From Ornithodoros turicata (Eukaryota; Arthropoda; Arachnida; Ixodida; Argasidae), in assembly GCF_037126465.1 (NCBI RefSeq), contig NC_088206.1:55780841-55844840 (forward strand): 64,000 nt of DNA, written 5' to 3'. The notes beneath the pieces are model-generated. The model made no database searches. It had not been told where the DNA came from and worked only from the letters and a program-made list of their open reading frames with translations. Position numbers and translations under genes: made by a program. Positions 10,511-21,690 of the stretch are shown here, piece by piece. Numbering within the stretch: the first letter of the stretch is position 1; each line of letters opens with the position of its first letter.

Positions 10511-11638
10511 ATGAGCTTCGGTGGTATTACGCCTCCGCCCACGTTCTTATCCACTCCCGGCAAGCCTAACGTTCCATGGACGCAATGGAGACAACTGTTC
10601 TGCAATTTCTTGGGAGCCTCAGGAGCTGAGGAATTCACATCAAAAAGGAAGAAGCAAATCCTTCTACATTGCTTGGGGATAGAAGGCCTTCGCATTTATA
10701 ATACGCTTCCAGAAGTAGTACACGAAGCTACGCAAACTGCATCACGTGAAGCCGGCGCAACACCGTCTACAAGTACCGTGTCAGGTACAGTGACGCCTGT
10801 CCCTGACGAGTACGAAACGGCCCTACGTACTTTAGATGCTTACTTCGCTACCACCATCAACGTGGTGACGGAACGCCACAAGTTCAGGAGAAGAACTCAG
10901 CTACCGGGCGAGAGCATTGACGATTTTGTTTTGGCCTTACGGGAGTTATCCGCTTCATGCAACTTTGGCGCCCAAACTGAAGACAACTTGCGAGACCAAT
11001 TTGTACAAGGAGTATCATCGCAGCAAATACGTGGGAGGCTTCTCCTTGACGGATTGGCTCTAACGTTTTCTCGTGCCGTGGACATCGCGAAGCATTGTGA
11101 AAGGGTATCGGACGAAACCCAGTCCTTCGTACATGGTGATGTCGTTCAAGCCATCGGCAACGCTCCGGCGTCGAAGACCCGAGGGCGTCAAAGTAAAGGA
11201 CAAACGCGCCAGCTGCATCATTCCCAGAACTCTCAGCGCAAGGACGGAGCGCTAAGACTACGCTGCTATCGGTGCGGGACAACGCAGCATCTCGCAAATG
11301 CTTCGAATTGTCCAGCGTTTCACAAGCGTTGCAACAATTGTGGCAAGGTTGGTCACTACGCCACGGTTTGTCGAGCGTCGAAGACACCGACGAAAGTACA
11401 GGAGCTTTCTACAGAGGAGGATGAAGTTCTAAATGTCGTGGTACCTTCAAAGGAAGGGCAAGGTCTCTTCATCGAAGCGCGTCTTGAAACTGTACCGATA
11501 AAGTTATTGATTGATACGGGATCGTCAGTATCCATTCTGCAAGAAGATCTCTTCAGGAGACATTTCGCTCATCACATTTCGTTTCACTCTGGTTCCACCA
11601 CGCACTGCTTTAGTGGCTTACTCAAGACGGAAGATTGA
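10511..11638 (+). CDS. Gypsy-type gag with the start of the protease
   Basis: A 375-codon frame starting MSFGGITPPPTF. It has a capsid-like region (residues ~15-230), two zinc knuckles (CYRCGTTQHLANASNC, variant spacing, then CNNCGKVGHYATVC) near residues 254-286, and the protease active site LLIDTGSSVS near residue 335. It stops at 11636-11638 inside the protease, while the downstream pol frame is offset. In this family gag-pro-pol is normally read through, so the stop may be a programmed frameshift point or, given the breaks further on, simple decay. Confidence 0.88.
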   Translation: MSFGGITPPPTFLSTPGKPNVPWTQWRQLFCNFLGASGAEEFTSKRKKQILLHCLGIEGLRIYNTLPEVVHEATQTASREAGATPSTSTVSGTVTPVPDEYETALRTLDAYFATTINVVTERHKFRRRTQLPGESIDDFVLALRELSASCNFGAQTEDNLRDQFVQGVSSQQIRGRLLLDGLALTFSRAVDIAKHCERVSDETQSFVHGDVVQAIGNAPASKTRGRQSKGQTRQLHHSQNSQRKDGALRLRCYRCGTTQHLANASNCPAFHKRCNNCGKVGHYATVCRASKTPTKVQELSTEEDEVLNVVVPSKEGQGLFIEARLETVPIKLLIDTGSSVSILQEDLFRRHFAHHISFHSGSTTHCFSGLLKTED

Positions 11639-12360
11639 TGTAAAGGGGTGCTTCGAAGCTGCCGTCACTTACGAAGACAAGCACCATGCTGTTCGCTTTT
11701 TCGTAGTTTCCAGAGGAACAACGTTATTGGGACTTGACGCCATCCAAGGACTCTGCATACATATTGAAGGTGGAACACTCAGCTGCTATGAAACGTCCTT
11801 CGCTTCATCAATGCTACCAGACTCACTTGCACAGGACTTCTCAAAGCTATTTTCAACAGAGCTGGGTTTGGCTAACGGATTTACCCTCAAGGTGAAAGTT
11901 CGTCAAGATGTCCCACCCGTAATTGCTAAACTACGTCGACTTCCATTGGCAGTTCGCGACGCTGTTACGGAAGAGCTGCGTCGCCTTGAAAAGGAAGACA
12001 TAATAGAACGGGTTGAGGCGTCAGAGTGGGTTTCCCCCATTGTAGTAATTCCAAAAACGGATGGAAAGATTGCCTTTGTGTGGACCTTCGTGAGGTGAAC
12101 AGACCTGTTCCCTCTTCCACATACAGAAGAGCTGCTGAATGCGCTAGCAGGAGCTCAGTACTTCTCTCGAATCGATTTAAGGTCAGCGTACCATCAAGTC
12201 CTTCTGCATCCTGAAAGTAGGAGCTTGTCCACATTTATTACCCATGATGGACTCTACAGATTCAAACGGGTCTGCTTCGGACTTTCATCTGCGCCCGCCA
12301 TGTTTCAAAGAATGATGTCTTTGATACTCAAGGATTGCTCCGGAGTATTATGTTACATCG
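11511..12360 (+). pseudogene. Gypsy-type pol fragment, frameshifted and truncated in reverse transcriptase
   Basis: Continues the protease and enters reverse transcriptase. The similarity moves through three frames: 11511-12098 (protease end, connector, ERVEASEWVSPIVVIPK), then the frame around 12070-12110 (CVDLREVNRPV), then the frame from about 12110 (RIDLRSAYHQV, FGLSSAPAMFQ). It ends at CYID, the first Asp of the YxDD catalytic box, exactly where the second copy of the P-element end starts. No RNase H or integrase follows. It is inactive by several independent criteria. Confidence 0.9.
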
Positions 12361-12504
12361 ACGAGCACATGGGCACGCAGCAGCAGCGCATTGCAGATGG
12401 TAATTTTAACAAACCAATCGAGATAACAACGATGTACCCTTATTCGGGTCGAATAAGCACCATTTCGAATACCAGCACGAGTTATGGATCCAGTCGAACA
12501 ATGG
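12358..12504 (-). repeat. Copy 2 of the 147-bp P-element end, fused to gypsy RT
   Basis: Same 147 bp as 10008-10154 with one mismatch, same orientation. At its left edge TCGACGAG is shared by both parents: it encodes the I-D-(D/E) of the RT active site and also belongs to the P-type transposase. The junction is therefore blunt or microhomology-type. Confidence 0.85.
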
Positions 12505-12526
12505 AACCGGGCCTTTGTCCATCACT

Positions 12527-13175
12527 CAAGGACTGAAACCAAAGCGAATATCGATACGGTTACGGTTCGGTGTCAGAACTCTGAAAGCGGTTTCGGTTAC
12601 AGTTATGAGATTCGCCGTTTTAATGCTGGCGGTTACCGGTAACCAAACAGTTGAACAGGTACTTTTTCGGTTTTCTCTATGATGTATCTGCAGGCCGCGT
12701 GGGTGTCGTAAAATGAGCTGCAAAGTGAAAACGGCTAAAAATGAACATATAAGTCGCAGGAAATTTCATTCGAAAAGCTTAGCCGGCTCCTCGCCTGGCT
12801 AACCTTGCCTTTTTATATATATAGACAACCCTCCTCCCCCATTAGAAAGACTACGCTGCAAGTATATATTAGCGAGAACGTCTTGAACTGTTTCCCCTTT
12901 ACTTTGAGGAGAGGTACAGCCATCATATGACGAAGAGATCTAGTTCAACAGAAGCACGTTCAACACCACTAATCAGAGTTGTAAAGCAATATAAATATCT
13001 CATCCAAAGTTGGTCGCGTTCACGCTTGAACGGATTCTTATGAACCAGTAACCGAAATCGCATAATTCGGTTCAGGTTACGGGCTCGGTTAATTGCGAAT
13101 GGTGAATTGCAGATATGGATTCTGAAGAAATTTGGGTCCAAGCGGTCTTCGGTTCCGTCCCGGTTTCAGTCCCTG
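12527..13175. mobile_element. hAT-like MITE, 649 bp
   Basis: Inverted ends CAAGGACTGAAACC and (reverse complement of the right end) CAGGGACTGAAACC. The ends are rich in GGTTACGGTT/CGGTTC words, as in the element at 54549-54973. Flanking octamers CCATCACT and CGCGCACT agree at only 5 of 8 positions, so a target duplication is not secure. No coding capacity. Confidence 0.6.
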
Positions 13176-13244
13176 CGCGCACTTCCACGTGACAGAGCAT
13201 GATTGGCTCCGCTGCTGGATCGCCAATGAGCATTGGGATTTTAC

Positions 13245-13495
13245 AGCGATACCTGTATGGGGGTGGGGGTGATGGTGGTGAAGGGGGTCGCTGTTGTCTG
13301 CTTCATACAGGTGGGCAACGTCACGACTAACGCCCTGGGGGAATATGCGTCCTGGGCCAACTTCAAGGGAACTGTGCCGACATACGTCTGAAAGCGTCTG
13401 ACGAAAACCGAGGAAAAAATCAGACAGCAGCCGGCTCCGGGACTCGAACCCGGGTACCTCCCAGGTTCGACCAGGGGGAACTTGTTTTTCAAGGA
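13245..13495 (-). mobile_element. tRNA-related SINE
   Basis: On the minus strand a B-box-type GGGTTCGAGTCCCGG (13438-13453) is followed by a body that recurs elsewhere in the window: TTGCCCACCTGT..., then a CCCTTTCACCACCATCA tail. Partial copies lie at 23630-23760, 29870-30020 and 30348-30392. A tRNA-derived SINE called Ruka is known from ticks; whether this is that family needs a database comparison. The A box is not obvious. Confidence 0.65.
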
Positions 13496-13500
13496 CGTCG

Positions 13501-14400
13501 TGGTATCAAATCAAGTACCTTGTACTGTGTGCCAATACGAGATGCGCTCGCGTCACGCACTGCATATGCTTATGGCTGTACAATCGCACGAGAAAACAAA
13601 ATAAACAGCATCCCTGTGACGTATGACCCTACAAAACGAGTACAGGAGTCGATATTGTACATTACAAATCAATATAGACGTCGAAAAGATGTACACGAGT
13701 CAATCCGAACACCCTGTCGTCACGTGTCCCAATGCGGCATCCCACTGTTTTTTAGGGAATGTGGGCAGCGCGCCAAGCGGGCGTTTCACCGTTGAGAGGA
13801 GGAAAGGGCGAGGAGGTCCAGTGGACCCGCTCCATAGGGATTTTGGGAAAGTGGTCTGGTCGCTCTCTTATTAAGGAAGTCGTGGCTGCGGTGCTCACGC
13901 GCCCCTGGGGTGATCATAGCTTGGTTGCAAATGTTCTAAGCATTCTGAAACTTGGAATCTTTGTACGGGTAATTTTACGCGCCCAGTGAACGTCTTGACT
14001 GTTAACACTGGGCAAAAGCTGTCGAAATGAACCACTTGAAAAAGTCAATTTTCCACGTTCTTCACAAAGCCACAGTTTATTAACAATGCGACATACCAAA
14101 AACGTCACAACGGTCCACCCATCTTACAGCATAAAAGAACACAATGCCAAAACCCATACAGTGCAACGTTCTTTTGTTTTCATGTGATCGTGGTACAAAC
14201 AGCAGCTATAATCGAGCAAAACCTCATGTTCGTGGCTGCAATGCATTACAACTACGCTCTGTATCGAAAAACGGAGAACAGTCCACGCTAGCCACCAGCA
14301 GTACCTTTCAAATGGCGCCACTATATTCAACAACATGCATAGACGAGCGGCGCAGTATTGGTACAAAGACGCCCGGTTTGGAATGGAGGACTGGGACCGC
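13501..14400. other. No gene recognised
   Basis: Moderately GC-rich sequence with only short antisense-type frames. It probably contains old repeat DNA, but I could not assign boundaries. Confidence 0.4.
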
Positions 14401-14923
14401 AGGGACTATCGCACCTGCTCAACTCGATTCCGAAACTAAAGTGCCATTTTACTCCTCGTTCATCACCGATAATGAGGCCGAAAATACTACGCGAATTAAT
14501 TGAGTTGTTTCCCCTTTGGCGCGGACAAGGCCAATCAGGGAGCGGCAGAGACCTTGGCGTCACACCGCCGTGCGGGAGTCATGAGATCGGCTCGTGGAAT
14601 GCTGTTTCTGGTTAGCGACTTACGCGTTTATACAACCAACACCGTAACACCGTGTTCCATGAAACATGGTCACGTCACTTAGTATATTGCAGTGTGAACG
14701 CGGAGCAGACGGCCTCAGAGACAATCACCTGCGCTTCACTCCCATTCGTGTGCCCGGTTTACGTCATTCTGGCTTTAGCTGCAGACGGAGTGTGAATCTT
14801 TGAAACTCGTTTATCTAATAAATAAGCTGTTTTCGGAAGAGAAACTTGCCCAAATGGACTGTGAAACCATGCCGAACATTACCGTATTGGTCTCATACAC
14901 ACTTTACTGCATGCGTAGTACCT
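14401..14923. mobile_element. TTAA-type MITE, diverged tandem copy
   Basis: Starts AGGGACTATCGCACC and ends with a decayed end (GCATGCGTAGTACC) against the TTAA at 14924-14927. Internal sequence is collinear with the next element, e.g. GATTCCGAAACT near the start and AAGCTGTTTTCGGAAGAG near the end. It shares the TTAA with its neighbour, giving a head-to-tail pair. Non-coding. Confidence 0.6.
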
Positions 14924-14927
14924 TTAA

Positions 14928-15637
14928 AGGGACTATCGCATCCGTCCCGGTCGATTCCGAAACTGTAGTGCCTTTTTGCTCCGCGTTCATCACTGATAAT
15001 AACGCCGAAAACCCGACGCGAATTGGCAGCGTCGTTCCTGTGTAGTTTGATATAAAATTTGGCACGAGCAGACGACGCATTCCTGGATTCCCTTTCTGGA
15101 AACGTCACACGGACGAGGCCAATCACTGCGCGCCCTTTGACATGGAGAATACCAATCACGGAACGGCCGGAGGGACCTTGGTAGCCTTGGCAACCGACCG
15201 ACAGGCGGGCGGGCTAGGCGGAATGGGGACGGCGTCTTCTCTGTTACCGGCTCGCGGAATATTGTTTCTGGTTAACGTTGAACGTGTTCGTACAGCCAGG
15301 AGCGTAACGCCGTGTTTCACGTAACATGGTTACGTCTGCACTCACACTGGTAAGCGAAAGTCAGCCCCCGTATTTACCGAGGACTTTGCACTTAGTACAG
15401 TGCGATGCGAACGCCAAGCAGACGATCTCGGAGACAATCGCCAGCGCTGCGCTCCGATTCGTGCGCCTGGCTTACGTCATCATCCTGTTGGCTGCAGATG
15501 GAATGCGGACATTTAAAACTCGTTTACTTAATATGTAAGCTGTTTTCGGAAGAGAAATTTGGCAAAGGTGACTCTGAAGCGGTGAGGAACATTACCCTAT
15601 CAGTATCATACATACGTTCCCGGATGCGATAGTCCCT
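14928..15637. mobile_element. TTAA-flanked MITE, 710 bp
   Basis: Perfect 17-bp inverted ends AGGGACTATCGCATCCG, with TTAA on both sides (14924-14927 and 15638-15641), the target duplication expected of piggyBac-type elements. No open frame. Elements with related ends lie at 24001-25000 and 62920-63557. Confidence 0.8.
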
Positions 15638-15641
15638 TTAA

Positions 15642-16204
15642 GAGGCCATACCAGTCGGGGAGCAACTCCGATTCACGATTTTCCCGATTCTAGATGGCGC
15701 CACGCTCGTCCTTATCACGCCGTTTGCCTCAGACTCCCGAAATAATCCCCATTGTGCATGGTTGACCTCGCAAGTTTAAGGCGGCCCGCTTCCTCTGCGT
15801 TGTTTGTCGAGTGGTAAAGTGTCGGACTTTGCCACGAAAGGTCCGCAGTTCGATTCGAGACATTCACGTCTTTTTGCTTGTCTCCTATTGCTACATGAGT
15901 ACTTTATTTTTATTTTTTCGTTCTTATATATTCATGCTACAATTATTGTTTTCACAAGTCACTACCGCCTGTACTGACTGATTATGGAATTTTTAGTTGC
16001 TCTTCGTATTGTTTTACTAGTGCATACTTACTGTATGCCGACGTACAAGTGTGATCGGATAGTACGGATGCCGGTATCTCGGAGGCTCTCAATTGGATCT
16101 ACCAGCGGCTGTAAATTAGGCTATAAACATTGCCTACACACAGCGCTTACAATGCCAGTCTGGAAAATCTGCTCGAAACGGTATTCCTTTTTTTCTGCAC
16201 TTGC
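15642..16204. other. No gene recognised
   Basis: Includes a weakly tRNA-like stretch near 15805-15872 with a TTCGATTC box but no credible cloverleaf. Otherwise featureless. Confidence 0.4.
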
Positions 16205-16208
16205 TTAC

Positions 16209-16249
<41 letters not shown>

Positions 16250-16261
16250 TAATAATAATAA
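16205..16261. repeat. (AAT)n microsatellite
   Basis: About 17 AAT units with one interruption, directly at the 3' end of the minus-strand LINE remnant. On that strand it reads (ATT)n, a kind of tail used by some LINE clades. Confidence 0.85.
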
Positions 16262-16570
16262 CTTTACTCAAGAAAGCAAACTACAAATATAATAAAACAG
16301 GCCCGTCTAAGCGGAAAAGCTTGTGGCACTGGGCCTGAAGCAGTCAGCGGCATACAGTTTGACAGTACATGAACATATAAAGGTACTACATAATACCTAT
16401 GATAAAGTTGCCGTAGCGCTTTTTTTAGTTTGTACTTCGATTCCAAAGAAAAACTGTCGAAGGGGAGCTCATTAAAGATACGAGGTACATAGCATTGCCT
16501 GCGACAAAGTCCATATTTTGTGTGTGAGAAATGCACAACAGGGCAGCATTCACTAACCGGGGTCCTATAT
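16262..16570 (-). pseudogene. 3' remnant of a LINE ORF2
   Basis: The minus-strand frame contains CYVPRIFNELPFDSF, which fits the conserved R-x-P-x-x-(F/W)-N-x-L-P motif at the C-terminus of CR1/L2/Jockey-type ORF2 proteins, followed by a basic helix and a stop. Only the last ~90 codons remain. The (ATT)n tail at 16205-16261 marks the 3' end. Confidence 0.6.
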
Positions 16571-16639
16571 GAGGGGTCCCAAAAATGTTTTTACAACATG
16601 CAATGTACATTGATTCTGTACATCTGTACAACATGCAAT

Positions 16640-17388
16640 GTACCTTGATTCATGCAAAAATGACATTTTGATATGTATATTTCTGGTAAGTAAGCATCAA
16701 ATATCTGAATTCATTTACAAGGCGTTTGTGCAAAAGAATTTTCAAAATTTCCGTCGTAGAACACACTTCTTATTATTACCCGAAAACTTCAGTAACATAT
16801 TTGAAATGCTCCTTTCCTCCATGTTCTCCCTTCTTTTTCTTTCACCTTATACCCGCTCAGAAAAATGATGTCAGTCGACAACCCCAGTGAAAGGGGGCTC
16901 CCTTTCTTCTGGTGTACGAGTTTGCAAAACCGTACAAAGGAGGTGAAGGGCGATAAAGGCTTGGGGTCGACACACGGAAACTAACCAACAAAGATATGGG
17001 AAGGTCGAGCGGCAAGGCCTTGCAGCGGGAGTCGCGATATTCCCAACACAGTCTTTCTTTTTTTTTTTTTTTTTTTTCGTGAACGCCAAGAGGAACGATT
17101 CGGCAAAAAATAAAAGGACACATTGTAGAAAAATAATAACTATGGTCACCTGACAACATAACAGGTTCTTGTTTGAGTGTGGCAAAAAAGTACAGTTCGG
17201 CCTCCTTATTATGTGGGACAGGATAATATATGCCTTCTTTTCTTTTTTTAGAATAATTTCTGAAGCGTAAATTTTTACTCCAGATTTCGTTGTGTTGGAT
17301 GCTGAGGTCTCAGTTAATTCAATCTAAACTTGAAAAAAGATACGAAGGCAGAAAAAATAGGCGATGTCAAGTTGCCGGTGGTGAGTAA
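16640..17388. other. No gene recognised
   Basis: Low-complexity T tract at about 17056-17078; no supported exon. Confidence 0.4.
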
Positions 17389-17704
17389 ATCAAAAAGTGA
17401 TATTAAACGGTAGGAACAACTTATTTATTTACACATGGTAAACAAGACTTTCGTGCACGAGACTACACTTCTTCAGGTTACAAAAATATATAAACATGGT
17501 ACAGGCACATATATACAGTTGAAGGGGGAGTTCTGGCATGAGAAGCATCTCTCATGCCAGAACTCCCCCTTCAACTGTATATATGTGCCTGTACCATATT
17601 TATATATTTTTGTAACCTGAAGAAGTTCAGTCTCGTGCACGAAAGTCTTGTTTACCATGTGTAAATAAATAAGTTGTTCCTACCGTTTAATATCACTTTT
17701 TGAT
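17389..17704. repeat. 316-bp near-perfect palindrome
   Basis: Two arms of about 155 bp are separated by only a few bases (centre near 17546, GAGAAGCATCTCTC). By eye about three mismatches separate the arms. Each arm starts ATCAAAAAGTGATATT and includes GTGCACGAGACT and GGGGGAGTTCTGGCAT. The arms are too close together for an ordinary element with terminal repeats. It could be a foldback element or a head-to-head pair of truncated repeats. Confidence 0.95.
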
Positions 17705-18239
17705 AAACTTGAAAACGTGAAATTCGGTCGTGGAAAAGCTGAAGAACTGGACACCATGTGATCCAAATTTATGCGTATTTTAGGAAATTTACTATTCTTG
17801 AAGGGCAACACAGATGCAATTACAAAATTGGGGTTTCCAGAGATGAATATGAGCGCTAGTTGCCAAATGCCGGACTTTTTTCGGGGAACAGAATTTCGGG
17901 CCGAAGTCGACCCGATCTGACCAAGCCTGATTTCTCCTCCGAAATGGGAAGTGACGCCAACCGAAAAAGTAGAAGCATCCAATGGCTATTCAGCCGGAAG
18001 GAGAACCATAGCAACGATGACGTAGCAGTCGGGTCGACTGCTGCCGTGTGTGCGATTTCTACTTCTATGAATACAGGGATTATCTCATTGAGTTGGATTG
18101 TTGAAAGGCGCTGTTCCCCAAGGCCAGAAGTCTTCGGCCGAAATTCGGGGTGCATTTCGGTAGCATGCGGTGATGCACAGAAAAAGTTCGGTCCCGATTT
18201 CGGTTCGCCCAATTTTCGTGCCATCGTTTTTCGTGCCAT
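17705..18239. other. No gene recognised
   Basis: Contains CGAAATTCGG- and TTTCGG-rich stretches suggesting an old DNA transposon, but no ends were defined. Confidence 0.4.
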
Positions 18240-18915
18240 GCCCAGAAGAAGCACAGACTATTGGCTGCTCCCAACTTGAAGACATTTTGTTGTTGTTGTT
18301 GTTGTTGGTTGGTTAATCGCGCAATCGAATTCTGCTACCCCCCCCCCCCCCCAAAAAAAAAACGATGAAAAAAAAAAAAGAAACCGTACGATCGTACGAT
18401 CGTGAAGACATTTTCTTCGGTATGTGTCCCACTGGTTCGCGGGATACCACAACAACTTTATTTCAGGATGATGGGTGGGGAGTTCATCGCCGGGGGCGAT
18501 ACTCTACCCCATTGCTGGAAGCGGGGATTGAAGTAATGGGTCCCGTTACAATTTCGCGGGATACTTCTGCATTGTTCTATTCAATTTTATTTTATTTTCA
18601 GATGGGAGAGAGTAAAAAGCCAGAAGGCTGTGCTGTTCGTGAATGACAAAGGTCTGCAAATAACCAGTGGGGTCTTTAGCTGAAAAAAAAAAAAAGAAGC
18701 AAGAAACAAACAAACAAAAAAGGAGAGAACACTGATTGCCTGCTCCGTATGTTCGAGTCAAAAGTTACAGAAAAAGAGGTGCTAAGGACACGCTGCGAGC
18801 TTCGAACTCCCTTCGAAGAAACATCTTTCGAACAAACGGCGTCGATCAACCGGCTTGCGATCAAACGGCTTTCGACCAAGCGGCGTTCGACCAAACGGCG
18901 TTCGATCAAATGCTG
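18240..18915. repeat. Duplicated block R1, copy 1, with TTCGATCAAACGG array
   Basis: Matches 21350-21690 in order: ACTATTGGCTGCTC, TATGTGTCC, ATGACAAA.GxCTGCAA, an A-rich tract, ACTGATTGCCTGCTCCGTATG, then an array of ~15-bp units TTTCGAtCAAACGGCg (18830-18912). Array units encode FDQTAFDQ when translated, but this is incidental. A C-run/A-run tract lies at 18340-18380. Confidence 0.65.
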
Positions 18916-20479
18916 TTATGCTGTTTATGATGTTTCTTACTCATGTTTGTACTGTTATCAATTACTTTTCTTCAAATAACAGCTTAGGATTTCGGAATAT
19001 AATTTCGGTTATAATGTGATGAGGACGATGCGATGGACTGTGGACGGTGGACTGTCAAAAACAAGCCTAAACTAACCTAACCTCTAAAAACTAACCTAGG
19101 ACCCGGTTCTAAACTACGTTCCTACCGGGGACGATTTCTCCGTATCCCGGAAATTACACGAGCGCCGTTGTGAACAGCTGAGGAAACGGATCATAGCCGA
19201 TCAAGCGCTATCACATTACTTGTTTAAATTGGGTGGTACTTGTTTAAATTACTGTTCCTCTCTCGCAAAGTTTGCTGAGTACAGACAACGCGGTAAGATT
19301 AGAAAGCGATTCTCCGTCAACAAATAAATCTTGACTATGCCACGATGTGATTCATCACTGGTGATTTTCCAAGGTTCTGCTGCCTTCTACGTATTTCTGG
19401 CAGATATGTTGGAAAAATGGTAGCCGCGTTCTTTTATAAAGGGGAGTGCTACAGAATACTGAGCGCAATGACCTTCTGTATTCGTACCAATGAAATGAAA
19501 CGCATATGCCCACTATCCTGAGGCTCTGACTTCACGCTCGCTGAACGTGGGTATCGTCGGACTTAGTTCCCAACTCAACCGGACCGGAATACTAGTATTT
19601 TCATATATAGTTCTTTTTTGTTGTTGGTGGTGGTCAGACAATGATGTTGTAGTTGTTCTCTAATACTTTCTATGCTGATGTACCATACTTTCAGCAGAAG
19701 CGGAGTTGTAGGGGCAGTGAAACAACTGAATAAGTGGGCGTAGAGCTTTTATAACCCACAAACATCGGCACAGAAAAAGATGTAAGGACAACTGTATAAC
19801 CTGTGTCTGATCGACAGTAGAGAAATACTAGCATCCAGCGAACGATATCGCTAGCGAACTAATGCAGCGAACTATATATCCATGTTATGTTGTTCGTTGA
19901 ATGGAATGTAGATTTAATTATTCATTAACACGTGAAAAAAAGAAAAAAAGAACCCTATGTCTCCCAATTTCAACAAATCCGCAAAGCGAACGATAACACT
20001 CGGTCGGCTCTGATGTGCTTCATTGGCTATCTAGATTTCAGTTCTTACTTGCATCTATATTTCAGGGGCTTTGAGTGCACCATTATCCGCACTTTACCCA
20101 CCACACACTTTCTTTTCGTAGTAAACAAGTTGTAGATTATTGTTTTCCATCTTCGCTGGCTAATCTATTTGCGAGCACCAAATGATATGCATTCCAGTTA
20201 TTTGATTTCTAATACAATTGCCATAAAACTTTTTCATAATCAACACCATCCCATTCAGTGGTCATTCACTGGAGTGCTCACCCCGTGTCTCTTTGGCCTT
20301 TCCATTTTCAGCCTTCTGACAGTTCGACGTTATGATTTTCTGGTCTTTTGGCTTCCGGCCTTCTGATAGTTCGACGTTATGATTTTCGGTGTTTTGATAG
20401 GCTCAATACTTACACTCAGTCAGCCTAAATAAATGCATTGCATTTAGCAACAGCTATTTAAAAAAAAGAAATAAAAAAA
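18916..20479. other. No gene recognised
   Basis: Includes two AACCTAACCT-like words near 19068 (too few for telomere repeat) and otherwise AT-rich unassigned sequence. May be the interior of a large foldback element bounded by R1 and R2. Confidence 0.4.
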
Positions 20480-20700
20480 GGAGGTCGAAAGCCGTTTGAT
20501 CGAACGCAGGACATTTGGTCGAAAGCCATTTGATCGAACGCCGTTTGATCGAAACGGCAGCGGTCGTTTGATCGATTCTTTGAATTGGTTCACTTGGCGT
20601 GTCGAAAATGACAAAAAAAGACAAGGAAAAAAAAGCTGCAGTTCTAAATGCAGTTATCCTAAGGAACATTTAACTTTGTGTAATCTGCTTCCCCGTAAAC
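20480..20700. repeat. Duplicated block R2, copy 1, inverted array
   Basis: Starts with the array motif in inverted orientation (GCCGTTTGATCGAA, 20485-20575), then TTGATCGATTCTTTG, then GCAGTTCTAAATGCAGTTAT. The second half recurs at 22490-22690. With R1 this gives an inverted array pair around 18.9-20.5 kb. Confidence 0.6.
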
Positions 20701-21349
20701 ACATTCCTCATGCTAACCCACTTTGTAGTGTCCAAAAAGCAGTACAAGGGCCAGGGTTGTTCACCGTTAACCCGTTGGACAACCGAATAGGTTTTTCCGC
20801 TCTGACACATGGTGACTAAACATGCTGTACTTGTTAATCCCCAACCCTTTGTGAAATAATAATAGACGTCAAGTATTAAACATTTTGGCAAATGAATTAA
20901 AAAATAAGTAAATGAAATTTTTGATGTTTATTCTCGTCGAATATGAACAAATTTTAACAGTGGATTATTGTTTGTAATCAACTGACCACTGTATAGGAGA
21001 AAGAGCAGTTTCAGTTTATTTACTTTTCGCCTATGTGCAAGTGAACCTAAATTTAGTTCTTGCAACAGACATGTAACCGAAGAAGTCCTTCGAAACTTAG
21101 ACCAGATTATAAGGCAGCAGATCTTTGTACTTTCTCTATTTCTTCGGATAGCGTGCATGTGTAGTGATTCGAGGCTGCAGATGCATACTCTAAGGTCGAA
21201 CTAAGGTTTTACATGCTGTTAATTTAATATCTCTCGTTGTACCATGGCGAAATTTCGTTTTTAGCACCCACAGACTTCGAGTGGCTTTGCACATATGACT
21301 ATCCTGTTTCAGACCGTTCCCTTTAAATATGTCGCCAGCAATAAGAAGG
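20701..21349. other. No gene recognised
   Basis: AT-rich sequence with no supported exon or repeat boundary. Confidence 0.4.
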
Positions 21350-21690
21350 GTGCCCAGAACAAGGATAGACTATCGGCTGCTCTCAACCTGGGACAGCTTT
21401 TTCAATATGTGTCCTACTGATTGGTAAATGACAAACGCCTGCAACTAACCAGTGGTCTCCCCTCTTCGGCTGCAAAAAGCAAAAAAGAAAAAGAAAGAAG
21501 AAATAAAAAAGCAGAGGACACTGATTGCCTGCTCCGTATGCTAGAGTCAAAAGTTACAGAAAAAGTGGAGAAGTTACAGAAACAACACAGTGCATGCAGC
21601 TTTGAATTCCCTTCGAACAAACGTCTTTCGATCAAACGGCGTCGATCAACCGGCTTTCGATCAAACGGCGTTCGACCAAATGGGCAGACA
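21350..21690. repeat. Duplicated block R1, copy 2
   Basis: Collinear with 18240-18915 but shorter. It ends with TTCGACCAAATGGGCAGACA at 21662-21681, which looks like the outer end of the array family. Confidence 0.65.

Noticed and set aside
12519..13183. Secure 8-bp target duplication for the 12.5-kb hAT-like element
   Set aside because: Flanks agree at only 5 of 8 bases.
15805..15872. tRNA-like sequence with TTCGATTC box
   Set aside because: No acceptor stem or paired T-arm could be drawn; at best a SINE or tRNA pseudogene scrap.
18830..18912. FDQTAFDQ peptide repeats as a coding sequence
   Set aside because: The array is short, occurs in both orientations and sits in non-coding repeat blocks.
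19060..19105. Telomere-type CCTAA repeat
   Set aside because: Only two or three imperfect units.
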